Assembly (NCBI GenBank): GCA_010015745.1
Contig: ML978172.1
Location: 62,001 to 126,000, forward strand
Direction: 5' to 3'
From: Setomelanomma holmii
Taxonomy: Eukaryota; Ascomycota; Dothideomycetes; Pleosporales; Phaeosphaeriaceae
DNA length: 64,000 nt
The notes under the pieces are model-generated. The model ran no database searches. It saw only the letters and a program-made list of their open reading frames with translations, and was not told where the DNA came from. This document shows, piece after piece, positions 1 to 10,363 of this stretch. A program made the position numbers and the translations under genes. Every line of letters begins with the position of its first letter. The stretch's first letter is position 1.

Positions 1-130
1 AGGCACATAGAGGACGCCCTGCCCACTCCTTGCCCTCGCGAAACTAATTATACTGCTTTGTAGGAACATGTCGCGCCTGTCTATGAATAGTCTTGTTGAC
101 TCAAAGAGATAACTTTTATGGCAACATATA

Positions 131-1981
131 ACGTACTCCACGAGCGAGTTGCCCACCTTGCCAAGCCCCCACCAAAATCTACCGTCTCACACAGTAGAAA
201 ACGCAACGCAACGGTTCTCAGCGGTACTCTACGGTGCTGCACAGTAGCTTAAATTAACCAGAGAGTATCGCTTCTACTTGTTTACACGTGCGCAAGTTGT
301 GCTCAGCCTTGCTGCAGCGTCTACAGCACCTTGAAGTTGGCTCACTGCCTTCAGCGTACGCACTCTTCTTTGCCTTCTTCCCACTACTATGCACTGCAAA
401 CTCCGCTAAGGTGGTTAAGTGCACGCCCTCTGCAGCTGTAAGGGTTCACTCTACCTGTATACGCTTTCTTTTGCGTGATTTACGGCATGAGGCGGCCTTA
501 TTGGTTGCTTGAAGCTCCTTGACTTGGTTGCGCATCAACACCAAGGAATGTGCTATCATCTCAGCACCTTTGGTGAGCTTTTCAACCGCATCGACCATCG
601 AGGTAGGCGAGCTATCTGCATGCCTCTCAATCCTCTCTCGAATCAGATTTGATTGCGACACAAATTCTAGGGTATTGCTTAGGGTTTTGGACACCCAAGG
701 AGCATTGTTGACGGTAGGTGGTGTAGGCGTACAAAGGCAGACGTCCATCATCGATATCACCGCCTCTAGATCAAGTGGAACTAAGCTAGCACCTTAAAAG
801 CCTCCCTGGATATTGCTTTCAGGAATTAAGTCCTTAAAAGTAGCAATAAAGCAGGGTAAGAACTCAAGTTTGGTGATGTAGTTGATCTGGTTGCACATCA
901 GGTTCTTGGCTTGGCGCCTATACGCCTTCTTTAATAGCGAGAAACAGCCTACATTAAGAGGCTGCAGAAGGTGCGACGAGTGAGGAGGCATGCAGAGAGT
1001 GATAATCTTGTTATCCTTGCATTACTGCTCGAAATTAAGCGAGTCGTGGCTCTCGTGGCCATCAATAATAAGCAAACGTACTGTGCCAACAGTACGTTTT
1101 TTTTGTATGAGCGTTAAAGTCCTTCAGCCACTGCAGACCAAGCTGATTTGTTGTCCAGCCGTTCTCAGAGACTCCAATAACCTAATCGTAAGATAGGTTA
1201 TCCTCCTTGTACCAGGCGGAGAGGTGGGTCTTGCCCTGGAAGATGACAAAGAGTGGGATTGCCCACCCAGTTGCGTTGATACCTTGGATCACCGTAGTCC
1301 ACTCTCGATTACCCTGCTGTACTGTCTTTGGCCGTCCTCGACGCTCAGAGCCTGTGACTACTGCTGCAGTCGATATCATGCCCATCATGAAGCCAGACTC
1401 ATCAAAGTTGTAGGTGTCTTTGTCAAGGATACTGTGCTTGGCCTTCGTGTTCTCTACAAGCTTAAACCAGGCTCATACAGCCTCAGAATCCTCGCTGAGA
1501 GCTCTCTTATAGTCGTACTTGCGATTAAGCTTGACTTTGAGCTCAGGGCAACGTTTGACGAAGTTTCCAGCCCAGTTGACGCCTACAGCCTGTTGGCCAC
1601 GCTCCTTGCGCAGTAGATTGGCCATATCCCTCACAGCAGGAAGCCGGGGCGAAAATCCTCGCGCATCAAGGTCAAGTATATGCTGAAAAATCACCTCCAC
1701 CTCTGTTAGACAAAGATTTGATGAGTTAGGCGCGCAACTGTGTCGAAACTGCTTCCTAGCGTGTCTGTTGGCGAGCGTTCTTTGGTTGACATTGAAGATC
1801 TTAGCAGCGCGTCGTTCAGAGAGACTTGCGTCTTGATTGATAGCGTGAAGCGCAAGCTGTAATGGAGCTTCTTTTGAAGCTGGTAGCTGGTTAGGTGGTA
1901 GAGACATCGCGTTTCTACTGTGTAAGACGGTATATTTTGGTGGGGGCCTGGCAAGGTGGGCAACTCGCCCGTGGAATACGT
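131..1981 (-). mobile_element. Pogo/Fot-type Tc1-mariner element 1 (complete ends, dead transposase)
   Basis: A 1851-bp DNA transposon flanked by TA at 129-130 and 1982-1983. About 70 bp of inverted terminal repeat are visible, starting ACGTACTCCACGAGCGAG on the left and ACGTATTCCACGGGCGAG on the right. The transposase is on the minus strand, starting at the ATG at 1907. It has an N-terminal helix-turn-helix region, a CENP-B type segment (ILDLDARGF, GNFVKR) and a DDE core (FDESGF, GNREWTTVIQG, MPPHSSHLLQPLNVGC). The C-terminal part is around 446-760 with a basic RKSRKRKR stretch. Stops and frameshifts interrupt it (for example near 1473 and 1182), so it is not functional. Tc1-mariner elements insert at TA, which fits. 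The right TA is shared with the next element. Confidence 0.88.
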
Positions 1982-1983
1982 TA

Positions 1984-4053
1984 ACGTGTTTTATAAGCAA
2001 GTCGCGCACACAAGCGAGTCGCGCACTCTACTAACTTTCTTCTCTACTCTTCCTTTAACCTACAATAGCTCTACGCTATAGTACTTAAAGGTCTTCAAAT
2101 AAAGAAGATAACGTATTCCACTATCGAGCTAGTCACCTCATCGAGCTGGTCAGTTTCTGCCAAGAGCACCTACTCCCCCATCAACACGACATTGTTCAAC
2201 AACAAAATGCGACTGCACCTAACAAAGAAGGCAAGATTGAACCTGCTCTTCTTGCCTACCAGAATAACCAGTTTTTAAGTCTCCGACGTGCTGCTGACGT
2301 GTTCAATGTACCACGCTCTACGTTAACTAGCCAATACAATGGAATCAGCTACAGGCCTGCTGCACGCAATGCTTGCCACAAGCTCACTGCAACTGAAGAG
2401 CAGACGATCGTCTGATATATCCTCGACCTTGATTCGCGAGGATTTGCGCTCTGGCTGTGCAAGGTGGCAGATATGGCTGATAAATTACTAGGTGTATGTG
2501 GTGGCAAGCTAGTAGGCAAGCACTAGGCTGAGCGCTTTGTAACGCGTTTAGATGAGCTCAAGATAGCCTTCAATCGAGCAAAGGATAGGCAGAGGATACT
2601 GCAGGAAGATCCAGAGGTAATTGGCACATGGTTCCAGCTAGTGGAGCACACTAAAGCCAAGTACGGCGTCCATGACAATGACATGCACAACTTTGATGAG
2701 ACTGGCTTTCAGATGGGCATTATTGGCTTAATGAAGGTCGTCACAGATGCAGAGAGACGCGCTCAGCTAGAGCTTGTTCAGCTAGGCAATCGCGAGTGGG
2801 TTACAGTTATCCAGAGCATCCGTGCTGCTGGGTATGCAACCCCGCCTTTCATTATCTACAAAGGGCGCGTCCATATCTCTGCCTAGTATGAGGAGGTAAA
2901 TGTACCGCACAATTGGAAGCTCTCAGTCTCTGAGAACGGCTGGAAAAACAACACGCTTGGTCTTGAGTGGTTGAAGCACTTTAACGCGCATACAAAGGCG
3001 CGCTAGGTAGAGGGGTACAGGCTGCTCATTTTAGACGGCTATGAGAGCTATCTTAACCAGGATTTCAAGGACTACTGCCTGGAGAACAAGATCCTCACTC
3101 TCTGTATGCTACCACACTCATCGCATATACTCCAGCCGCTTGACGTAGTCTGCTTCTTGCTGTTGAAGCGCAAGTACTCTCAGCACATCAGAGACTTGGC
3201 ACGCCAATGCGTCTTCTATATCAACAAAGAGAGCTTCCTACCAGCCTTCTGAGATGCGTTTCTTAACGCGTTCATAGAGCAGAACTGTCGAAAGGCCTTT
3301 GTGGGGTCAGGGCTAGTCCCTATCAATGCGCAGGTGGTGTTAGATTGCCTTGAAGTGTGGCTGCGTATCCCACCAGCATCCCTACTACAGCAGACGCCAT
3401 GGCAATCAAAGACACCAAGCAATACGCACAAGTTTGGATCTCAGTCAAAGCTTATAAGCAATTCCTTCACTCGGTCGCTAGTTATAGCCTAGGCTGGCTT
3501 CTCTCAACTTATTAAAGGTGGTGAACTAATGCTGCACCAAAACGCGCTTCAAGCTGCTCATATTACTGAGCTTGAAGAGCAATTGGCAGCAATAACTAAG
3601 AGAGAATCGCGTAAATGGAAGCGGGTTCAGCAAGGTAGTACTATAGAGTATGGGACTACAGCAGCGCAGGTAGCTGCTAAGGCGTTTATAGCGCCTCAGC
3701 AATTGAAGAAAACTCGTAGTAGTGGTGATCAAGAAAGAGCCCAACCAGCTCTACGGCGCTGTAGGAGCTGTGGCGCAACTGGGCACAACGCGCGAACGTG
3801 CAGAAAGGATACAGAGATATCTTCTGAATCTGATACGAGCACGACATATGCTGGCTCCTTGTTTGATAGCAGCGAAAATGAAGATGCGTAACGTAGGATA
3901 GTCGTGCCAAGACTTTTTGGGCAGCTCGATGTTGGAATACGTTTCTTAATCTACTCTATTAATATCTATATATTATCTCATAAGGTTGTTGAGATATATA
4001 CCTAGAGAGGTGCGCAAACCTAGTGGGGTGCGCGACTCGCTTACAAAACACGT
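1984..4053 (+). mobile_element. Pogo/Fot-type Tc1-mariner element 2 (complete ends)
   Basis: A 2070-bp element flanked by TA at 1982-1983 and 4054-4055. The terminal repeats begin ACGTGTTTTATAAGCAAG (left) and ACGTGTTTTGTAAGCGAG (right, reverse complement). The left end carries a 17-bp direct repeat of the form AYAAGCRAGTCGCGCAC in two copies, while the right end has one. It lies directly against element 1 with only the TA between them. The single long reading frame on the plus strand is described separately. Confidence 0.9.
2200..3891 (+). pseudogene. Transposase pseudogene of pogo element 2
   Basis: A pogo-type DDE transposase readable in one frame but cut by about six stops, so inactive. 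Recognisable parts in order are a helix-turn-helix/CENP-B region (ILDLDSRGF, WFQLVEHTKAKYG), the first catalytic Asp in NFDETGF near 2692, GNREWVTVIQ near 2787, the second Asp in LLILDGYES near 3027, and the third in SHILQPLDV near 3122. A C-terminal CCHC zinc knuckle (CRSCGATGHNARTC) is near 3762. The stop at 2884-2886 is TAG where element 1 keeps TGG (SAWY), consistent with C-to-T RIP mutation. The last intact stretch (3529-3891) ends the protein in an acidic tail. The start codon cannot be fixed. Confidence 0.85.
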
Positions 4054-4055
4054 TA

Positions 4056-4521
4056 TCGATTCCAGTCTTCATCTTCTTCCGCGAGGGCGAAGCCTTATTT
4101 CTCAATCCTCTTCCAATTTGTTTCAATAACCTTTCATGCTTCCAGTCACGCACTACAACCACCTTAGAAGACATTGACATCAAGATGAACATTAGATCTT
4201 ACCACATGCGCTGAGGGTCATTTCATCCTCTTTGCAGTAAGCAGAGCGATCTTCCCGTACGGTCTTACAGTCGGCGCTACTTTGGGTAGTATTAGAATCC
4301 TCTGGTAAGGTGCGGAATCAGCATCCTCATCGTGGCCACGCCAAAGTTCGGATCGTGCTGAGCACGGTCCTGGATCGACAAGCTTACAGCTACCGTAGAT
4401 CTGATGGCCGTATGGTATTTGCTAATTGTTTTGAGGGTGTAAATGGCGGTATGGAAGGTCATTCTGACGGTTACTTTCACTTCTTCAAACCATCAGTCAC
4501 AAACTGAATGCTTCAATCATC
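4056..4521. other. Intergenic, element 2 to monooxygenase pseudogene
   Basis: I see no gene or repeat here. It is the upstream side of the monooxygenase pseudogene and presumably once held its promoter. That is inference from position only. Confidence 0.5.
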
Positions 4522-6184
4522 TTGACTTCGAGCATTCAACAGAGATCTTATCTGTACAACCTCAAGCATGACAACCGCAAAGCAGAAATCAGTGCCGACA
4601 TCATTATCGTGGGCGGCGACTTTGGAAGCTGCTACGCACTTCACAGATTCCGAGGTTTGGGACACACTGTCAAACTCCTGGAAGCCGGCAGTGACTTTGG
4701 TGGCATGTGGTACTTCAACAAATACCTAAGAGCACAAGTTGAATCTGAAGTACCGATCTATCAGCTCAGCCTACCGGAAGCATGGCGCAACTTCAAATTC
4801 CAGGGGGAGGTTCCTGGCTATATCGAACTCCAAAAGTACTTCTCCACCATGACGAAGAGTCTTGATCTCCATAAAGATGCTATCTTCAACCCCCGAGTCC
4901 CAGAACTAATCTAAAGCTCATCTACCCAGGCCTGAAAGTTCCGCACTAGTACTAGCTACTCGTAAAATCCAAATACGTTATCTTCGCAACAAAACCACGA
5001 ACAAGGCATTCATGTCCTTCTTCCCCGGTCTTACAACCATCCCCGGCCCAATAATCTACCCTGCCTCCTGGCCCTCGAATCCTGACCTCACTAACAAAAA
5101 AGTCGGGATAATCGGCTATGCGTATCTGGCCTCCAAATCACCCAAGAACTCCCCAAAACCTGCAGCCAACTGACTATTTTCGTATGCGACCCACCCACTG
5201 CCGAGATCATGCGGCAGCACACTATTTCCAGACCCCGAAGCGGAAGAAGGCAAAAACAACTACGGCGCTCTCTTCACCTTCGCTAAAGAAAAAAGCCAAA
5301 CAGGATACCAATACGACCTCTGCACCGAATCCTTCTACACCACTCCACACACCGAGCGGCAACGGCTGTATGAGGATCTGTGGGCGCGCGGCGGGTATGC
5401 GTTCTTCGTATCGATTTTCCCCGAAGTCAGCTTCGACAAGACCTCTAACGCAGAAGTGTATACATTTTGGGCATCCAAGATGCGCGCAAGAATGCAGGAC
5501 GCGGAGAAGAAGGAAATCATGGCCCTTGTGTAACAGTTTCCGTGGATAGGCGCCAACAGACCGAGTCTGGAGATGGATTATTGGGAATGTATTGATCGGG
5601 CTGACGTCGAGTTGGTAAATCTCAAGACGAATGGTATTGCGCGGATGACGAAGACGGGGGTGGTGACAAGGGCTGAAGAGGGGGAGGAGAAGATACATGA
5701 GCTGGATGTTCTCGTCGTTGCGACGGCGTACGATAACGTTACGGGTTTTTTATTTGATATGAGCATACTTGATCACAACGAGATGACGTCGCAGGAGAAA
5801 TGGAAGCAGGGGATATGTACTTGGCTAGGCATGCTGGTGCCGGAGATGCCAAGTGCATTCTTGCTATATGGGCCGCAGGCGCCGTCTGGGCTGGCGAATG
5901 GGCCGCCGTTTCTGGACATGCAGGTCGACTGGTTGGCTGAACTGCTGAACAAGACGAAAGAGGAGGGGGAGCCGATTGAAGTGAAGAGTAGTGCGGCCAA
6001 GGCGTATCGGGAAAAAAACCTGGCGGTGTATAAGCATTTGTTGATCAGTGAGACGCAGAGTTGGTGGAATGGGGCGAACATCCCTGGTAAGCCTAATGAG
6101 CCGCTGTTTTGGGTTGCGGGGTTGCAAGCTTGGAAGCAGCAGTGTGAGGAGGGTATGAGGGATTTGTCGAAGTATCTGGTGTAG
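4522..6184 (+). pseudogene. Baeyer-Villiger-type flavin monooxygenase pseudogene
   Basis: Remains of a flavin-dependent monooxygenase of the cyclohexanone/phenylacetone monooxygenase type, which uses FAD and NADPH to insert oxygen next to a ketone. The N-terminal FAD site reads IIVGGDFGSCYALHRF, where the family has GxGxxG, followed by LLEAGSDFGGMWYFN. A second stretch (FFPGLTTIPGP, VGIIGYAY) lies in other frames at about 5010-5140 and has a damaged NADPH-binding loop. From about 5250 to 6184 one frame runs almost to the end, broken only by TAA at 5531-5533. It contains MDYWECIDRADVELVNLKT, LLYGPQAPSGLANGPP and SWWNGANIPGK. At least two frameshifts plus stops make it non-functional. The family assignment is firm; the substrate is unknown. 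Confidence 0.85.
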
Positions 6185-6484
6185 GGTCATCCGATCTAGA
6201 GACACATTAAAAAGGAAATATTTGGTTACGAAATTCCTTGATGTCGAGCGATGTGAGCGTTAAGTTATGACGAATGTTTTCATTCGATATCTCCTTGGTA
6301 TGGTCCCTGGATATGCCGAGTGTATACAGTGTATGATATGCTGGAAGTGAGGAGGTTTCGCTCCTCCGGTCGTACTTATACATATGACTGAAGTATTGCG
6401 CTGCTCCGTGTCTCCTTGGACGTGTGACTGCAATTGTAGCATCACCCGGCTTTTCCATTCGATTAACGGAATGCGTTGGTCCTG

Positions 6485-6886
6485 TTATTGATCGCTTTTC
6501 GAATGTGCTTCTCTTCTCGCCTCCTCCACCCTACTCCTGATTGATGGTCTATTATCATCCTTCTCCTCCTTCAGGCCGAGCACCTGCCCAATCAGCCCAC
6601 CCGGCTTCGGCACTGGACATTCCCGCTTGGGTGATAGTTTCTCTTCGAATAGCTTTTGCTTCCTCCTCTCTTCGCTCAGGACATCATTACATGTATCGTC
6701 TTCCGTAAGTCTCCGCCTCCGCCGCCGCCGGTTCTCTCCCGTGGGATCTGCTGAGTCGGCGAGAGTCCGTGGGTCAACGGGACATGGTATGAGATGCGGT
6801 GCGGCTACGACGAGGAATGACACCATGAGAGTTGTTGTGAAGAGCGACGTGGTCATGCGCGACCGCGGGTGAAGATGTGGCGGCAT
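6485..6886 (-). CDS. Small conserved-looking protein with N-terminal membrane segment
   Basis: A 133-residue single-exon frame starting at ATG 6886. An in-frame Met at residue 11 would start the protein just before the hydrophobic stretch. Residues about 12-32 (TTSLFTTTLMVSFLVVAAPH) look like a signal anchor or mitochondrial inner-membrane segment. They are followed by PCPVDPRTLADS, a run of Arg (RRRRRRR), a charged helix, and a CPVPKPGGLIGQVLGL motif before a charged tail. Cys residues in PCPVD and ECPVP could form a pair. I do not recognise a named family. It is divergently oriented from PP4C across a 567-bp gap. Real coding is supported by the ordered composition and the complementary strand being less convincing. 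Confidence 0.6.
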   Translation of the reverse strand: MPPHLHPRSRMTTSLFTTTLMVSFLVVAAPHLIPCPVDPRTLADSADPTGENRRRRRRRLTEDDTCNDVLSEERRKQKLFEEKLSPKRECPVPKPGGLIGQVLGLKEEKDDNRPSIRSRVEEARREAHSKSDQ

Positions 6887-7453
6887 CGCGTGTGGTGAAG
6901 AACTAATTATTGAGGATATCGCAGAACCATCGCTGGCACCTGTGCGCAGTCAGTGGCTGTGGTGAGGCCGTGATAGTAAGCGAATCAATCGTACCATTCC
7001 AATTGGGATGCCTCAAGCGATCGGTAGGGCTAGGTGAACGTGGGGCGCGGGGTTGGCGGTGGTGATAGACTTTTGGTGGAGTGAACTGACCAAGCTTTAG
7101 GTCGAATACGCTAATCGATAATCCCTGCACGATTCATCCCGCCGCCTCGGAACCTTCGCATAGATCGCAATTTGACATCTGACTGCAAAAGTCGCCAACA
7201 CCACGCATTGCCACATTTGAAGCTTCGATTCGTCAGATTATACCACAGAAAAGCGCAGAACGCTTGAAATCGCAAAGTCCTACCTGAAGTACGCGCCGAT
7301 CACGACCCGCCACCAGCCACCATTTACCATTCTGTTCACCTCAATTCGTCTGCTTCGCGAGACTACATTTGTACGATATAGAGCACTGAATCGTAGTCGT
7401 CATATTCGCTTTGAAGAGAGCTCACGGCGGGCGTACAGTGCGCAGCTGTCACC
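6887..7453. other. Divergent intergenic region (small protein / PP4C)
   Basis: 567 bp between two divergently oriented genes, so it should hold both promoters. No clear TATA box or other motif stands out. The part just before 7454 is the PP4C leader. Confidence 0.5.
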
Positions 7454-9023
7454 ATGAGCATCGGTGGCAGTGACCTCGACAAGTACGTCCCACCAGCCTC
7501 TCGACTATGACTCGGATGACTCGCGCTGATACCTTACTAGGGCCATCCAACAACTTCGCGCATGCCGTCCAATCCCCGAGAACCAGGTTCGAGAGCTATG
7601 CTACAAGGCACGCGAGCTGCTCATAGAAGAGGGAAATGTGGTAGGAGTGGATGCGCCGGTGACAGTACGTATCGTAACTCTCTGGGCACCCGCCAAGCTG
7701 ATCGCATTGCGTTTCCAGATATGCGGCGATATCCACGGACAATTTCATGACCTGATGGAACTATTTCGCGTCGGCGGCGATGTACCAGATACCAACTACC
7801 TATTCATGGGTATGTGGACGAAACACAGACTTGGCAATAAATCCCAGGGCTAACTTAGTGCAGGTGACTTCGTAGATCGTGGCTTCTACTCGCTCGAATC
7901 TTTCCTCCTCCTTCTCTGCCTCAAAGTACGATACCCCGATCGGATAACTCTCATTCGAGGCAATCACGAGTCACGGCAGATAACGACTGTCTATGGCTTC
8001 TACGACGAGTGTCTACGGAAGTACGGAAGCGCAAACGTGTGGAGGTAGGAAAACTGGACAACGAATCTTGAACTGGTTGCTGACTGTCGTAGATACTGCT
8101 GCGAGGTATTCGATTACCTAGCCCTCGGCGCACTGGTGCAGGGGGCGGCAACGTCTCTCCAACCCACCGATGGACCAATCGCAGAGAACAGCAACATGGA
8201 CAGTATGCCGGACATCGACCAGGACATCGAGATCGAGACACTGAATGCGAATGGCGAAATAATGTATCGCTACGCACGGAGCTCGGATTCGCAGTCCAGC
8301 ATTGCTTCACAAGCCAGTGCCAACCTGGGCTCATCATCGCCAGTCGCGCCTTCCCCCTCGAGGGTCGGCCCAGCAGGCACGGGCGCGACTTCCTCCGCCA
8401 ACGGGTCAAGAAGGAACGACACAGGTGCAATTCTGTGCGTACACGGCGGTCTATCACCTCTTGTGGATTCTGTCGATAAGATCAGATTGCTGGACAGGAA
8501 ACAAGAAGTGCCACACGAGGGTGCCATGTGCGACTTATTGTGGTCTGACCCAGACGAAATCGATGGTTGGGGCCTGTCGCCACGTGGTGCAGGCTTTTTG
8601 TTTGGCGCCGATATCGTCAAGACATTCAACCACAAGAACGACCTCAGTCTCATTGCACGCGCACATCAATTGGTCATGGAAGGCTTCAAAGAGATGTTCG
8701 ACTCGACCATAGTAACAGTCTGGTCGGCACCAAATTACTGCTACCGCTGCGGGAACGTGGCTGCCATACTCGAGATTGGCGAAGACGGATCGAATGCTGG
8801 CTTTCAGCGAAGAACCAATGGGGACCGAGGGGGTGGTGGCGGAGGTTGGGTGCTGGGCTCGAATGCCGGACCCAACGGCGAGCGACGACTCAGCTCAGTG
8901 CTCGGCGACAATCAGCAACGAAACCTCGATGGCCCAGGACGGCGTTACAGAGTCTTCGAAGCCGCGCCACAAGACTCGCGCGGCATGCCCGCGAAGAAGC
9001 CAGTGGCTGACTACTTCCTGTAG
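7454..9023 (+). CDS. pph3: Serine/threonine protein phosphatase 4 catalytic subunit (PP4C)
   Basis: Catalytic subunit of PP4, a metal-dependent PPP phosphatase acting in DNA-damage recovery and related signalling. Exons are 7454-7482, 7541-7664, 7719-7809, 7864-8044 and 8093-9023, with four GT-AG introns of 48-58 bp and all junctions in phase, giving 451 residues. The metal and active-site motifs are present: GDIHGQ (residues 54-59), GDFVDRG (about 82-88), GNHE (114-117), HGGLSP (from about 259), RAHQ and SAPNYCYRCGN. The end, EAAPQDSRGMPAKKPVADYFL, matches the PP4 branch rather than PP2A or PP6, with the C-terminal Leu available for methylation. Compared with the usual ~307 residues it carries a Ser/Asn-rich insertion of about 95 residues (157-252) and a Gly-rich insertion near the C-terminus. 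The symbol follows the yeast orthologue. Confidence 0.95.
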
Positions 9024-9194
9024 GACCAGAGAGTGGATGACAAAGTGCAGGAATATGTCTTATATCAGGAGAAGATCAAGTGGGATCGCCGTCGTGCTGG
9101 GCAGGCGAAGGTAGCTGCATTGGCCAAAAAGGGCGATGGTGACAACGCCCGATATGATGTATACGAGGTAGCGCGAGCTTTGCGCTTCATGTGA
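9024..9194 (+). other. In-frame open extension after the PP4C stop
   Basis: After the TAG at 9021-9023 the same frame stays open for 56 codons to TGA at 9192-9194. The encoded stretch (DQRVDDKVQEYVLYQ..., ending ALRFM) is highly charged and helix-like. TTCCTGTAG at 9015-9023 also resembles a 3' splice site, so an alternative transcript could join this segment. It could equally be chance or an eroded coding end. Confidence 0.35.
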
Positions 9195-9510
9195 AGTCGA
9201 ACACGTCTCGAGCGCGGTGTTCTGGAGCAAAAGGTGGGCTATTGTATATTGTCATGACGTGAATACGGATACCCAAATGCGACGCTTTGAAACGCAACTT
9301 GGACTAAAAGGTCGGCTTGTCTTGTGGGTGATGCTCGCTTTGCGACATGTGCAGACGACGAATCTGCATTGGTACTCAGACACAAATTAAATTAGGTTCA
9401 CACGTGGCCCTACGAAAGCCGTACTGCCTATATCAGAGAACTTGCGCGCCCTCTTCCCCCACGTATCTCTCCTTCACCTGCCCAACCAAAAAGACCACGC
9501 CCAACCCCCC

Positions 9511-9636
9511 ACCAAGCCTTCGCCACGCCTTCACCACGCCTTCACCACGCCTTCACCACGCCTTCACCCACCACGCCTTCACCACGCCCTCACCACGCCT
9601 TCACCCACCACGCCTTCACCACGCCCTCACCACGCC
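9511..9636. repeat. CCACGCCTTCA minisatellite
   Basis: Tandem array of an 11-bp unit (CCACGCCTTCA and the variant CCACGCCCTCA) with a higher-order unit of roughly 35-38 bp. Open frames across it are produced by the repeat and are not evidence of a gene. Confidence 0.85.
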
Positions 9637-9654
9637 CAGAAGCAGCAAAAGAAT

Positions 9655-9802
9655 TGGACACAGCGAGATTCGAACCCGCAACTTCAACACCCTCCATCGG
9701 CCGCACCCCGCCCGGATCATTCTTCGTGCCGAGTCACCGAGCGAGGCTGCGGTCATTGCATCATTGAGTGGACGTGTTACCAATTACACCATGTGCCCGT
9801 GA
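9655..9802 (-). tRNA. tRNA-like sequence with split A and B boxes (copy 1)
   Basis: On the minus strand the 5' part GGGCACATGGTGTAATTGG can form an acceptor strand and D-arm (GTGT/ACAC), and it fits a Pol III A box. The 3' part GCGGGTTCGAATCTCGC forms a T-arm with B box, followed by TGTGTCCA that pairs with GGGCACA (one G-U). The two halves are separated by about 85 nt with no anticodon arm I can fold convincingly. It is either a tRNA gene with an unusually long intron, a tRNA pseudogene, or a tRNA-derived SINE. A related copy lies at 21597-21774. Confidence 0.4.
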
Positions 9803-9809
9803 GATGTGG

Positions 9810-10363
9810 TTTGTATGGTACATTCGAGGTTGAAGGGGGATATATAGCGGAATAAATATGGGTGAGCGGCGTGTGGGATCAGGCGAGGTGTGCCTATGTG
9901 ATAAGGACGAATGTTCGTAACGTCGACGTTGAATTGTATGCTGAGACTGTGCGTTTGTCTGGGTGAAGGTGAGGTGTGTCAAGATTTGCTTTGCCACGAT
10001 GATAGGCGAAGTGTAATGCTGGCGGGCGCATTTTACACCATTGCGAGAGATGACTGTCTAAGCATCTCTGCACCACCGTTCTCCTGCATTTGGTTGCATG
10101 CATGGTTCTGCGTTTTTGCCCAAGTGAAGTGGAGGTTTCGCGTTTGCATGCCGGCAGTTTTGATAGGGCATGTAATGTGATCGCAAGAGAGGTTGCTGCT
10201 GCAAGATGTAGACCATTAATGAGTAAAGAGAACAGGTAAAAGACACGACGCAGATGATTGATAGAGAAGACAAGAGAAAGCAGATCCAGAGACGAGAGAC
10301 ACAGGAAAAGTGAGACCGTCGAAGTGAGTCTATCGAGCCAATTGAATCGGAAGACAAGTTTCA
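9810..10363. other. Intergenic 3' of F-box gene
   Basis: I see no supported gene. Several short overlapping frames occur on both strands, none with a recognisable domain. It is the 3' flank of the minus-strand F-box gene. Confidence 0.45.

Noticed and set aside
8136..9114. Alternative frames inside the PP4C last exon, both strands
   Set aside because: They are shadows of the PP4C coding sequence.
9347..9855. Two long overlapping frames (His/Pro/Thr-rich)
   Set aside because: They are translations of the CCACGCCTTCA minisatellite and the tRNA-like sequence; no start context or domain.
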